Source of the DNA: Pholiota molesta
Taxonomy: Eukaryota; Basidiomycota; Agaricomycetes; Agaricales; Strophariaceae
Reading direction: 5' to 3'
Length of the DNA: 64,000 nt
Assembly (NCBI GenBank): GCA_014925825.1
Contig: JACGCK010000009.1
Span: 372,001-436,000 of the forward strand
In this document: piece after piece, positions 23,293 through 33,934 of the stretch
Numbering within the stretch: position 1 is the stretch's first letter
Layout of the letters: every line of letters begins with the position of its first letter
The notes under the pieces: model-generated
Told to the model about the DNA's origin: nothing
Seen by the model: only the letters and a program-made list of their open reading frames with translations
Database searches by the model: none
Made by a program: the position numbers and the translations under genes

Positions 23293-26200
23293 TTAGAGAT
23301 AAGAGCCTACTCGGGATGTCATAGAACGGAAACGGAGTTTGCGGGGGAGATACTCCAGAGAGCCAACAGAGACTATTGTGTATCTGCCGTTATCGTGTAG
23401 ATGTGGGGCAATGGGGGTGAAAAGAGAGTCTGGCAGGAGTAACTCTCGATTTAAACTGGTCCCCGAATGTAGATCTTGAGACTCTGCCGTTGGGCAAGTA
23501 TTGCTTGGTCTGGAAATAGATTAGAGTATTTCCATATGGACGATGATAGCTTCACTAACATTACCTCCGCGATAAGTGGTCTACTTATCAGCCTCAAAAG
23601 GCAGCGCTCACACGAATACCTCTGGATCCAACGCGAACGCTGCGCTTGAGCAGACCCAGACACTGCGTACATATTACCTGGAAATCACGGGTGATATGCC
23701 AGTTTTCTGGATAAAAGCAGTGTCAAATATCAGACGTTGGTCATGCTATTGACATATCAATACCGATCCAGTGTTTCTCGAACAAACAAGGTTTCCGTCC
23801 ACGATAAGTTCGCCGTTTTTAGATAGCAAACTGACTGGTACTGTCTTGGCTACGCAGACGATTCCAATTCTGGTAACGATAAGTGTGTCTTTCCACCGGA
23901 ATCTCCGTCGGCATCCTCACCTTCGAGCTTCTGCGAGACTACATAGATTGTCTCCCAATTCACGTGTGAACAGAATTCCACGCATTCAGCCGGATAACCT
24001 GTCATCAATACAACAGAGTGAAGTATTAGATACTGATGAATACAAGACAAAATCATCAAAACTCACTTTACGAAACAGCATGGCGCTTCTCAGGATGCGT
24101 TGAGAACATGTCGAACGTCTTCTCCTGAGCACCGTGTCATGGAGTACTGTGTGTGATTGTCTATTTGCTGTGTGCTCCTCCGGCGAATCTTCAGATCATG
24201 TCCGACAATTGGCATGCGGGCACTGTCGAGGATAATCATAAAATCTCGTATCCGCAAACCACGCAAACCATTCTCATCATGCTCTGAACTCGCTCCGAAA
24301 AGTGTTTTCCAGGGTCGGGCGTTGGCCCTGTCCAACCGCACCCTCATCCTCGATAGATATTTTCCCATATTCAGCTGAACGGGCGCGCAACGGAAGAGAT
24401 AACGAGATAAGTACATGAGGGCGATGCTCCGTGGTGGTGTGCGAACACCCAGCAGTGGAAAAGATCCACCATCCACGGGATGTATTTTCGGCATCCACTT
24501 TCACAGACAAACAGGACCAATCAGCCCAATTTGGAAGTGTAGCGCGCGATGTCGAACCTTGTCGAACTTTGCTTTGCGTTTGCTACAGCTTCGATGAGTA
24601 AATTAAAGCATGTACAGGAGAAAGTTGTAGCAAGCATTTGCTATTCAAACCAGCTAATAACTAGACTACTTGAACCATCAGTTCTAGAATCAGAAACACC
24701 GGCGGCGGCATTTATATGGCGCCTTGAAGAAGAAGGTGAGGGCCTGGTCCTGGTGAGATATTTGTATCCACCTGTATCAGTATCGTAAGAAAATAGATTA
24801 CCTCCTGTTCCAGAATTTAACTTAGCTCATATCTTCTCCAACGTGTCGCTTGTATAACAAGCAAATTCGATCCAAAAGATTGCAAAAAGACGCAATTTGT
24901 GGTTGTATGAGAAACGGGAAAGAGGGCACAGCAAGGTATTTCGTTTTTCTTGATTCGAATTGTTAACTTACGACGCAAATCTTCCAAAAAGAGCACAATG
25001 GAAGGTCCAGTTTTGTTCATCATTTTTTAACGAAACCATGACGGTGGTCAATAGTCAACGGATTACCTATAGCTATCTTCTGATGCGTGTGCAAGTACTA
25101 TCTTTCTAAAAAGAAGCTATTAAACTATAGTCGAACAAAGAACTTCCATGGTGCCCATGATATGCAAGAAATGCTAATTCAAGGACACTCCGATTTCAAC
25201 CTAATTTAAAAGTAGGGAAGGTATAACGAATATAATCATCAGCACCGGCGAAACCACGTTTTGCGCACTCCATACCCGTCGAAGATGTCATCTTCTAGCT
25301 TTGACATCCCGTTGACAGTAAGAAGTCTCTTTCGCAAGGATGCTGTGATGTACATACCTGCATACCTATGTATAATCGAGGAAATGCGGCAAATCCGCTA
25401 GAGCCACGCTCATCCACCATATTTGGGTTGTAGAAGTTGATATTTGGGATTTCGGCTGGCACGCGACCAAGGTAAAGCTTTTCCCGATACCCTATACCAC
25501 CATTCGCTACAAACGAACATAGCCCATCACCAACAAATGGAAGACAAGTTATCAGAAGGTGTGCGTTTTGCTTTTGATGCTTGCCGGCATCACTGGTTCT
25601 ATAACTCAGACTAAATATACTTACAACACCAACTCTTTAACACACTATATTACGTTCAACATGAGCTACCATTTCCGATATTCCTGAATGCGTGCTGTAG
25701 CGCAGTCTGGGGCTGGGCGTCTAAATATCAAGCGAATTTCATATCGAATTTGAAAATTGAACGGAGTTTGAACATTCCAATACCCGTCCATTTTTAGCGC
25801 CCGTCAAGATGCCCGATGAAACGGCCATGGCCACCTTGGATCAAGATTCAGAAAGGTTCTGGTCTCCTCTGTGTGTGTGTGTACATGCGCCCTCCACATG
25901 ATAGATCAAGCAGTGTGGATTCATCGCATATTCTGATGGTGGGTCCAGTGTATAATTATCCCAAAACGACTCCACCCGGACCGACGCTGGTACATGCTTA
26001 GATTCAATTCAAGGAGAAGTTTATGCTCTGCACCTATGTGGCACCACTGCCTCAACCGTTAGGTTTGAATTTGACTCAAGTTCCCGTTTGGTTCTGCAGT
26101 GCCTAAATACATCAGATGCAAATTACAGCTCGCGTGACATCAAATATGTTTGCAATAGCAAGTAATGACGGCGATTAAGCGGATTATGGCAATGTCCACG

Positions 26201-26766
26201 CCTACCAATGCGTCAGTTGTCTGAATCGCACAGCTTTAACCGACCCCGATATTGGTTAAGGTTTGCAGACAGGTACTGCGTCAGAGATAGAGTCTTCCGC
26301 AGAGACTTTATCTTAGAAGTCCCTGGAAGGGGCTCGACGGCAAGTATTTAGTGTATCTATCAATAAATATGTATGCTCTTCAAGGCCTAGGTGGCCGCCT
26401 ACAGGAGAAAGCGTCGGCGCAATGAAGAATGTTGGTTCCTAATACCAGCAAGTCATGTAGTTGGATGATACCGAACTGTATAATCATTCTCACAAGTGGC
26501 ACCCGAGTGCCACCTCATAACCCGCCATGTGTCCTCATGTGTCCCAATTTTTCCTGTTTGGCCTGTTTCCGGCCCCATATCATTCATTCTCCTTATCTTT
26601 GACACTTGGTACAAGGCTAAAAATAGAGTTCGACTATCTTGGCACCATCATCTCATCCTTCCCACCGTCACTGTGCTACACCGAAGGCGGTACATATAAT
26701 GGGATCTTTCTTCGGACTCGGTGATCATTCTTTCTCGCATATTCCCTCGTTTTGATTTTACCAACG
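23293..26766. other. Long region without a confident gene
   Basis: Minus-strand open frames at 24,494-24,090 and 24,059-23,850 (the latter containing CVEFCSHVNWETIYVVSQKL) look protein-like and could be exons of one gene, but no family is recognised. A small spliced frame near 25,286 (MSSSSFDIPLT) is too short to judge. From about 24.6 to 26.7 kb the sequence is AT-rich and appears intergenic; the last 150 bases are the ammonium transporter promoter. Confidence 0.45.
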
Positions 26767-28747
26767 ATGGTGAATATCACCTACGATGCGTGTAAGTTTT
26801 TGACTTCCGAACACGGCTTCAGCGCCCAGGTCTGACCCAAGAGGTGAAATAGCGAACACCATTAATTGGTATGACGCCAATGCCAGCCCTCCTGGTGAAG
26901 TCGTCTACAACCCTGGAGATATCGCATGGGTGCTTGCATCGACTGCTCTAGTATGGATAATGGTGCCAGGTGTTGGATTCTTTTATTCAGGACTGCTTCG
27001 GTGAGTTGCTAGGTCGATAGATAAGCCACAGTAAGCATTAATCACCATCCGTCGCAAGTCGAAAAAATGCCCTCTCGATGATCTATCTCAGTATGATGAC
27101 AATTGCAGTGGTATCTTTCCAAGTAAGTACTTTATATATTATCATTGTTTACGAATCTAAAGTCACTTTCTTATCCAGTGGTTCTTCTGGGGCTTCTCTC
27201 TCGCCTTCAGTGATACCGGGGGCAGATTCATCGGCGACCTGAGTGAGTTCTCTTATTTCTGCCAACTAAAATACGTTGAGATTCTAATTCCCTAATAGAA
27301 TACTTTGGCCTCAAGGGCGTCCTCGAGCATCCGTCGGTTGGCAGCAGCCGTGTCCCATCCATCGTTTTCTGCGTTTACCAACTAATGTTCGCTGCCATTA
27401 CGCCTATGCTCGCGATTGGCGGCTTTGCTGAACGCGCCCACCTCGGGCCCCTGCTCTTCTTCGTATTTGCATGGTCAACACTCGTTTATGATCCTATTGC
27501 TTGCTGGACCTGGAACCCCAGCGGATGGACCTTCGTTCTCGGCGGCTACGATTTCGCTGGAGGAACGCCAGTCCATATTTCTTCTGGAACAGCCGCTCTT
27601 GCCATCTCTGTATACCTAGGCAAACGCCGTGGCTATGGAACAGAGGCCCTTGCCTACAAGCCGCATAACACCACCTACGTTATCCTTGGCACAATTTTCC
27701 TCTGGTTTGGATGGTTCGGTGAGTACACCTCTTCTCACGAAAAATTAAATGTGAGGAGAGTTAGACTCATACGCGCTGGCATTCAGGGTTCAACGGAGGT
27801 TCTGCTCTTGCCGCCAACCTCAGAGCAGCCCAGGCCTGCATTGTCACCAACTTGGCCGCCAGCGTTGGTGGATTGACTTGGATGCTCTGGGTAATATCCA
27901 AATCCTTCTCTCACAAAGTTAATTTTCTCATCTTTACGTCGACTCCCAGGATTACCGCATCGAAAAAAAATGGTCGGCGGTCGGCTTCTGTTCAGGCGCC
28001 ATTGCAGGCCTTGTTGCCATTACTCCCGGCTCTGGATTTGTGGGCTCACGTATGTGGTGCTTTCCCATAAAACTCTACTACCGCGTGGCTTACAGTTTTA
28101 TTTTTGAATTTTTCTAGCGGCGGCCGTTCTCTTTGGCTTCATGGCCGGAACCCTTTGCAACTTCGCCACCCAGCTCAAATTCTTCGCTGGATATGATGAT
28201 TCGCTTGATGTGCGTCGAAGTCTATTTGCTCTATTGGCTTCAATTCAACGAGCTTTCTCTTCGTAGATCTTTGCATCCCATGCAATTGGGGGTGTCATTG
28301 GTAACATATTGACTGCTCTCTTTGCTCAAGCCAGTGTGGCCGGCTTCGATGGCTTTACTGTTATCAAAGGAGGCTGGCTGGATCACCATTACATCCAACT
28401 CCCAATCCACCTCGCAGATTCTGCGGCTGGCCTAGCATATTCTTTCGTCATGACTGTGAGTTTACCGAATATGAGTATGATTCCAACGTGCAGCCTCTGA
28501 TAATTATGGTTTTGAATAGACTGTCATCCTCTGGATCATGCACTACATCCCCGGCCTGCGCCTCCGCGTCGACGAAGAGACAGAAATTGTCGGTATCGAT
28601 CAATCCGACATGGGCGAATTCGCCTACGACTACGTCGGCCTTGAGCTCGAGCTCAAGCCCAGTGCGTATGCCATCTCGACTTCCGCCATGGTCGACGGCG
28701 ATGGGAGGACTTCGAATTCCGAGATGAAGGAAACGCACAGTGCCTAG
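26767..28747 (+). CDS. Ammonium transporter, Amt/Mep family
   Basis: Plasma-membrane ammonium channel/transporter of eleven helices. Ten exons: 26,767-26,791, 26,853-27,000, 27,059-27,122, 27,179-27,242, 27,299-27,718, 27,787-27,890, 27,950-28,049, 28,118-28,209, 28,267-28,455, 28,520-28,747. Every donor and acceptor is in phase and no frameshift is present. Hallmarks: GDIAWVLASTALV; PGVGFFYSGLLRRKNALSM; the family signature YDFAGGTPVHISSG with the first pore histidine; FGWFGFNGGSAL; and IFASHAIGGVIGN with the second pore histidine of the twin-His pair. The cytosolic tail has the conserved GIDQSDMGEFAYDY. I cannot tell whether it is a high-affinity or sensor (Mep2-type) paralogue. Fungal relatives are induced by nitrogen limitation through GATA factors. 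Confidence 0.96.
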
Positions 28748-29507
28748 GCCCTAGCTAATGAACCCACTCCAATGGCCGTGCAATCACTGAGTCGGTATCA
28801 ATGTCAGATATATTTTTGCTATCCTCTCTGTAACCTGTTGCTGTCATTTCGCTAGACCCATATGTATACCAACTTATTATTGCATTGTATTCCATTCATT
28901 TTTACATTCATGGCCCCACGTCTTTCCTCGTTGGCGCTGGAATCCTCCTACTTATTTGCAAGACATATTGCTATACACATATTTATTGAGATGGCTCTGG
29001 AATCTATAAGGACAGCGGGCGTGGCCCAGCGTGGCCCTCGTCATGATCTTTGCACTTTTTAGCTTTGAAATAAGCATATTCTATTTTCGCAAAACAGTCC
29101 CGGCTATGCTTGACAAGGAAATCATGCGAACGTCAGCTTCTCTCCATGCATTCCCTCATGTTAAATCATCTCGTGTGATCAATGAATTCAGATTCACCAA
29201 TTAAAGGGCGACCGTCGAAGAATGTGGGACCAAAACTCTTATCGAATTCAAAACCCTAGAGAACCACACCTATTTAAGGGCCAGCGCAACTTGAACGTTA
29301 CCCATAGACCGGCGTCCTGAGAGTGCGATAAAGCAATCGAAGCAAATATACATTCGTGGATGCTGTTAGTATGTATATGATATACATGTGGTTCGAGGTT
29401 AGGAGATAGTAATGACAAGAATACAAACGACGGAAAAACAACTGTCCTGTCTTACATACATAAATTTCCAGTAATAAATAGTTGAACGGCGATTCCGCAG
29501 TCCTCCA
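28748..29507. other. Convergent intergenic region
   Basis: Lies between the stop codons of the ammonium transporter (+) and the NTF2-like gene (-). No coding or RNA signal was recognised. Confidence 0.5.
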
Positions 29508-32500
29508 TCATGATAAGATATCCCGGACCCAAGGCAGACGTTCCTCCAGGTCTTCGGTACTGAGCAAAGGGTTTGCGCGGACCGTCATTTGATGCGAAAT
29601 GATCGTCAACGGCCAGAAGTTTTTCAAGTTTGTTTGCCCAGGTCTGCAAGCCGCACAACAACAAAAAGTTGGACAGTCAGCACGATGATAGGAGCAACCA
29701 AGGAACAGAGAGCAGATAAACATACACGTCTGTGCCATCATCGTCGTCCGTATCATCTTCTTCCGTCCGCTGGCGCAACAAAAAGGTCTGATCCACCGTC
29801 AGCCTGTGGTCCAACGCTGGGTTGATCTCGGTCTTGACCACCTCCCCGTGCAAAGAGAGTAGGATCGCATTTGAAACTCCAGAGGACTTAGGAATCGACC
29901 ATGTATAGTAAGGATTCTGCGGAATACCGCGGGGTATGAACTGATACTGTCCCAGGGTAAGCAGTCGGTCACAGATGTGCGTGCGCCGACGTATAACCTG
30001 GGACGCCGACGCCCGCGAGTCTAAGAAAGAAAAGATGTTGAGGGGGGACAAAATAAAACGAAGAGAGGCAAAGGCATACGTGTAGATTGAAATGAATCTT
30101 TGATTTCTGGAACGAAGAGCGAAGCACACGAATATGGCTCGGCGTGATGGACACGACATGAGAAAAGGGCATCCTTGGAATAGGCCTTCTTCAAGTTGTG
30201 GCGATCAGAATCGAACATGCTCGCATACCTGCTCCAATATGACGCATCAGTAAAATTCATACAACTCAGAGCATGGAAGATTTTTGCACTCGCTTCGAAA
30301 TAAACTGTTGCACATCATGCTCTAACTCTTCGTCGGAAGGCCCACCATCTTCTGACGACAAATCTTCCAGATCAGGAGTGTCACGAAGGTTGCCTATCGC
30401 GATACGTTCTGATTCCCCTCCCACCTGAGTCGTCTTCTTGACGGCCCCGTCATATTCTGCCGACACGGGGACGCGCTCGGGCATATACTCGAACTCTTCC
30501 TCTGCGTCGACCATATGCTGATCATGCTGATGATGCGGACTTGTCGTGAACAAGGTTTCATTAACCAGTGTGGGAGACCTGCTCGCAGATGCTTCAGGTG
30601 TGGGAACGTCTCTACCCCTCGGCGTTGAAAAATGCGACAGTTCGGAGGGCGCTGATTCACGAGAACCATCACGTCCGGCTTGGGAACTTGCATTGTGATG
30701 CGTAGGCTGGGTCAGGTCAGTACCATATAGGGATTGCTTTTGTTCTCGGCGCGCGGGCCCTTGTGCTCCCGTCGATAGCGCCACGGGTACATCTTGCCCC
30801 GCTGCCTGGATTTTGCGTGGATTCGTTGGTTTGAATATCATAGTAGGTCCCGGGGCCGCCCGCCGCATCCGCCATTCCTGAGACGGGATAGCCGCTGACG
30901 GATCCGGTTGTGTGAACGGCAGCTTGGGATGAATTGAAGGGACCGCTGCCAGCTTTGTGATCTGCGTTCGCGTGGGGAGGGACGGCCGGCGCTGGCTCTC
31001 CGCAGGCGGTTGCCGACGAGCAGGGAGGGGCGCTGAAAGGTTCGTGGCGTGCTTCAACTCCTCCGCGGAATTCCATCAGCCCAGTGTTTCGCTGGTGTAG
31101 GTCGCTTTCGTTCGGTCGAGGGTGATTGTGACGATGATGGAGGCTCGATAAGAGTGACACTTCCCGGACTTGAGATGTCGTTCATCACGGAGTCTCTCTG
31201 CTGTCGTTGGGATTTATTGCGTGGCAGGTTGCGATCGTTAAGCGCGTAGGCACGTTGGATGGCAGTAGCGAGGTCAGGAATATCCGGTTTCAGCGTATCA
31301 GACCAGACGAGCACATCACTGGACCTATGTAATAGTATGCGTTAGCGAGGCCCCATCCTGATCTATTTTGAAAGTTCCTACCATTCGATTACAAGGCCAT
31401 CGTCTCTGGAACCATGATGAGAATATATCATATCATGCAGTAAGTATACGCACCTCCAAAACGCCTTCGTCTTCTTCAATCCAAGCTTCAGTAGTTCTTT
31501 ACACTGTTGCCGGAAATACGACCTCCGCTCTTCTGCAAATTGCGGATTTGACTTTCGGCATGACGCGGGCATTGGAAAGAACTTGGCAGACTGCCGGATC
31601 AGCTTTCGTTCAGGCTCGATCAATAGAGGGAGGGACGGCGAGCGGCGCTCAGGTTTGACAGATGGGCCTGGCTCTGAGTCACGGGTAACTTTGCTCCCCT
31701 TCTTGACGTGGATCGGCGGAGTAGGATGTCGAACAGGAGTCGACGGTGTAGGCTGTTTCACCGCTCTAGCGGGTAAAGGAATGCGAGGTCTAGGAAGTGT
31801 CGGCCGTAATGTAGGAGCGGGGATAGATTCGATGGTTGGTTCTGATAGTCTGGATGGTATAGGTTGTCCCGAGCTTGGACGCTCGTCGTCGGAATCTAGC
31901 TTCCGACGTTTCAATGGGGTTGGGGGAAGCTTTGGAGATGGTGATCTGGAACGAAGAAGCCATTGTGGAATGTGTGCCGTGCGTGAGGTCTGCGGTTCAG
32001 AAATGGTGTGCATTGAGAAGGCTAAAATAGAAGGGGGTGTTGGTGATCGATTTATAGTTCGTATAGCAGATTTGTTCGTAGTACTTGTTCGCGAGTGTGT
32101 AGGAGGAGCAGGGACCGATGTCAGTAATGTAGGTTCCAATGAGTCAATGTCGATAGATGTATTACTTTCTGGTCGAGACCAATTTTGAGGTTCAGAAATG
32201 CCGTATGTCGGGACAGCTGGAAGAGGGAAGTGTGCTGGTAATTGACCTCTAGTTGGTATAGCGTTGGACATGTTCGTTTTACTTGCTCGTGAGGATGCAC
32301 AAGCGGGAGCAGAGACCGATGCTGGCGTCATACTATGTTTCATAGCAACAACATCGATGGGTGAAGTTGACGATAAACTGCTTTCTTGTCGAGACCAAAG
32401 TTGAGGTTTTCGAATGAAATTCGATCCGCCTCGAGCAGGGACCGATGTCAGTAATGTAGGGTCCAATGAGTCAATGTCGATAGATGTATTACTATCTGGT

Positions 32501-33558
32501 CGAGACCAATTCTGAGGTTCAGAAATGCCGTATGTCGGGACAGCTGGAAGAGGGAAGTGTGCTGGTAATTGACCTCTAGTTGGTATAGCGTTGGACATGT
32601 TCGTTTTACTTGCTCGTGAGGATGCACAAGCGGGAGCAGAGACCGATGCTGGCGTCATACTATGTTTCATAGCAACAACATCGATGGGTGAAGTTGACGA
32701 TAAACTGCTTTCTTGTCGAGACCAAAGTTGAGGTTTTCGAATGAAATTCGATCCGCCTCGAGCAGGGACCGATGTCAGTAATGTAGGGTCCAATGAGTCA
32801 ATGTCGATAGATGTATTACTATCTGGTCGAGACCAATTCTGAGGTTCAGAAATGCCGTATGTCGGGACAGCTGGAAGAGGGAAGTGTGCTGGTAATTGAC
32901 CTCTAGTTTGTATAGCGTCGGACGTGTTCGTTTTACTTGTTCGTGAGGATGCACAGGCGGGAGAAGAGACCGATGCTGGTGTCGTACTATGTTCCATAGC
33001 ATCAACATCGATGGGTGAAGCTGATGATGAATTGTTTTCTTGTCGAGACCAATGTTGGAGTGGAGGTTTTCGAATGGAATTCGATCCGCCTCTATGCGAA
33101 CTATGTCCCTTGCCCCGATCTCTCCATGAACTGTTGCCTCGGACGGCGTGTTGCGTGAAATGTCCGCCTCGGTACATGCCTCGACCTCGATAACCACCTC
33201 GCTGGGAATATCCTGTTTGTTGATTGGCCACACGAGATGGTAGCGGAGGACCGGCGATTCTAGGTGGAAGCTTTTGGCTTCTTCCGTGAATCCTTTCGTT
33301 CGGTTGGGCGTCTTCCGGATGAAGGATTGGCGTCAATGATGAGGGCGTCGATATACCATATTGCTGTAACATTTCACTGAGATACAAGGGTTCCTATCTG
33401 TGTGAAGTTAGTATGTAGTAGTTCTAAGAGATGGTAATACAGACCTTTAAAACATCGTTTGTAGTGCTGTGGCGTGAACGTTGTGAACGGCGAGCTCGTG
33501 GTGGCAAGATTTGCCAGTGTGGGTTTTCCGAGATAAACGAACAATTGATCCGGGACAT
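29508..33558 (-). CDS. Gly/Arg- and Ser/Pro-rich protein with C-terminal NTF2-like domain (possibly nuclear-export related)
   Basis: Exons on the minus strand: about 33,558-33,445 (tentative start MSRINCSFISENPHW), 33,393-31,454, 31,405-31,382, 31,324 to about 30,080, then two more to 29,508. The N-terminal part has RG-rich repeats (GGYRGRGMYRGGH) and three 109-residue tandem repeats (about 33,090-32,104). A middle block reads KFFPMPASCRKSNPQ, then DGLVIEWSSDVLVWSDTLKPD. The C-terminus looks like the NTF2-like fold of NXF/Mex67 proteins: YWSRYASMFDSDRHNLKKAY, THICDRLLTL, ILLSLHGEVVKTE, VDQTFLLR, PLTIISHQMTVRA, ending PWVRDILS. Two frame breaks are seen: CC at about 31,058 (copy B has CCC and an open frame) and an A run near 30,287. 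Whether it exports RNA is inference. The gene's 5' two-thirds are duplicated downstream. Confidence 0.6.
32104..33090 (-). repeat. Three tandem 327-base coding repeats in copy A gene
   Basis: Units start near 32,104, 32,431 and 32,758; each is 327 bases (109 codons) and keeps the frame. Landmarks per unit are RGQLPAHFPLPAVPTYGISE, SIDIDSL(D/E)PTLLTSVP and (V/D)AM(K/E)HS(M/T)TPASVS. The first two units differ at only a few bases; the third, nearest the gene's 5' end, is more diverged. Copy B has one unit and copy C about two. Confidence 0.92.
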
Positions 33559-33822
33559 CGGGCCGAGCCGCAAGGTGTGTGCTTGCTGCGCCCATGCAAA
33601 ACCCCCGCAAGGTGTGCTCACTTCGCCTGCCACTGTTTATGTAACGGTTCGTTCTGGAGTCGGACGAGGAGCAAAGACGTGTTTTGTACATAGCTAGCTC
33701 CGGATCCTCTCCTCTCATCCCGCCTTCCGTCCCTCCGTCATCCCGCGCCGACCTCCGCTCCGCTCCCCGCACCTTTCCGCCCGCCGCCAGACAGCGCGCA
33801 ACTCACATCCCGAACGTGTACT

Positions 33823-33929
33823 ATGGCCGACGACGACGCCACGGAAACGCGTCCCTCGCAGCCCACGACGGCCATTGATGGGCCACCATCTGTTCATGAT
33901 CGCGTAGCGATCATGTATTATCTTATCAG
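33823..33929 (+). CDS. First exon of an unrecognised gene, copy A (partial model)
   Basis: ATG GCC GAC starts an open exon, MADDDATETRPSQP...AIDGPPSVHDRVAIM, ending at a good donor (ATCAG|GTACGT). It is divergent from the NTF2-like gene, about 265 bases from that gene's tentative start. The B copy differs by an in-frame 3-base deletion and a few substitutions but stays open, which supports coding. I could not extend the gene: downstream exons cannot be chosen among degenerate repeats. Function unknown. Confidence 0.45.
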
Positions 33930-33934
33930 GTACG

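Noticed and set aside
25286..25436. Small spliced frame starting MSSSSFDIPLT as a mating pheromone precursor
   Set aside because: The predicted end has no CaaX prenylation motif and the acceptor site is weak.
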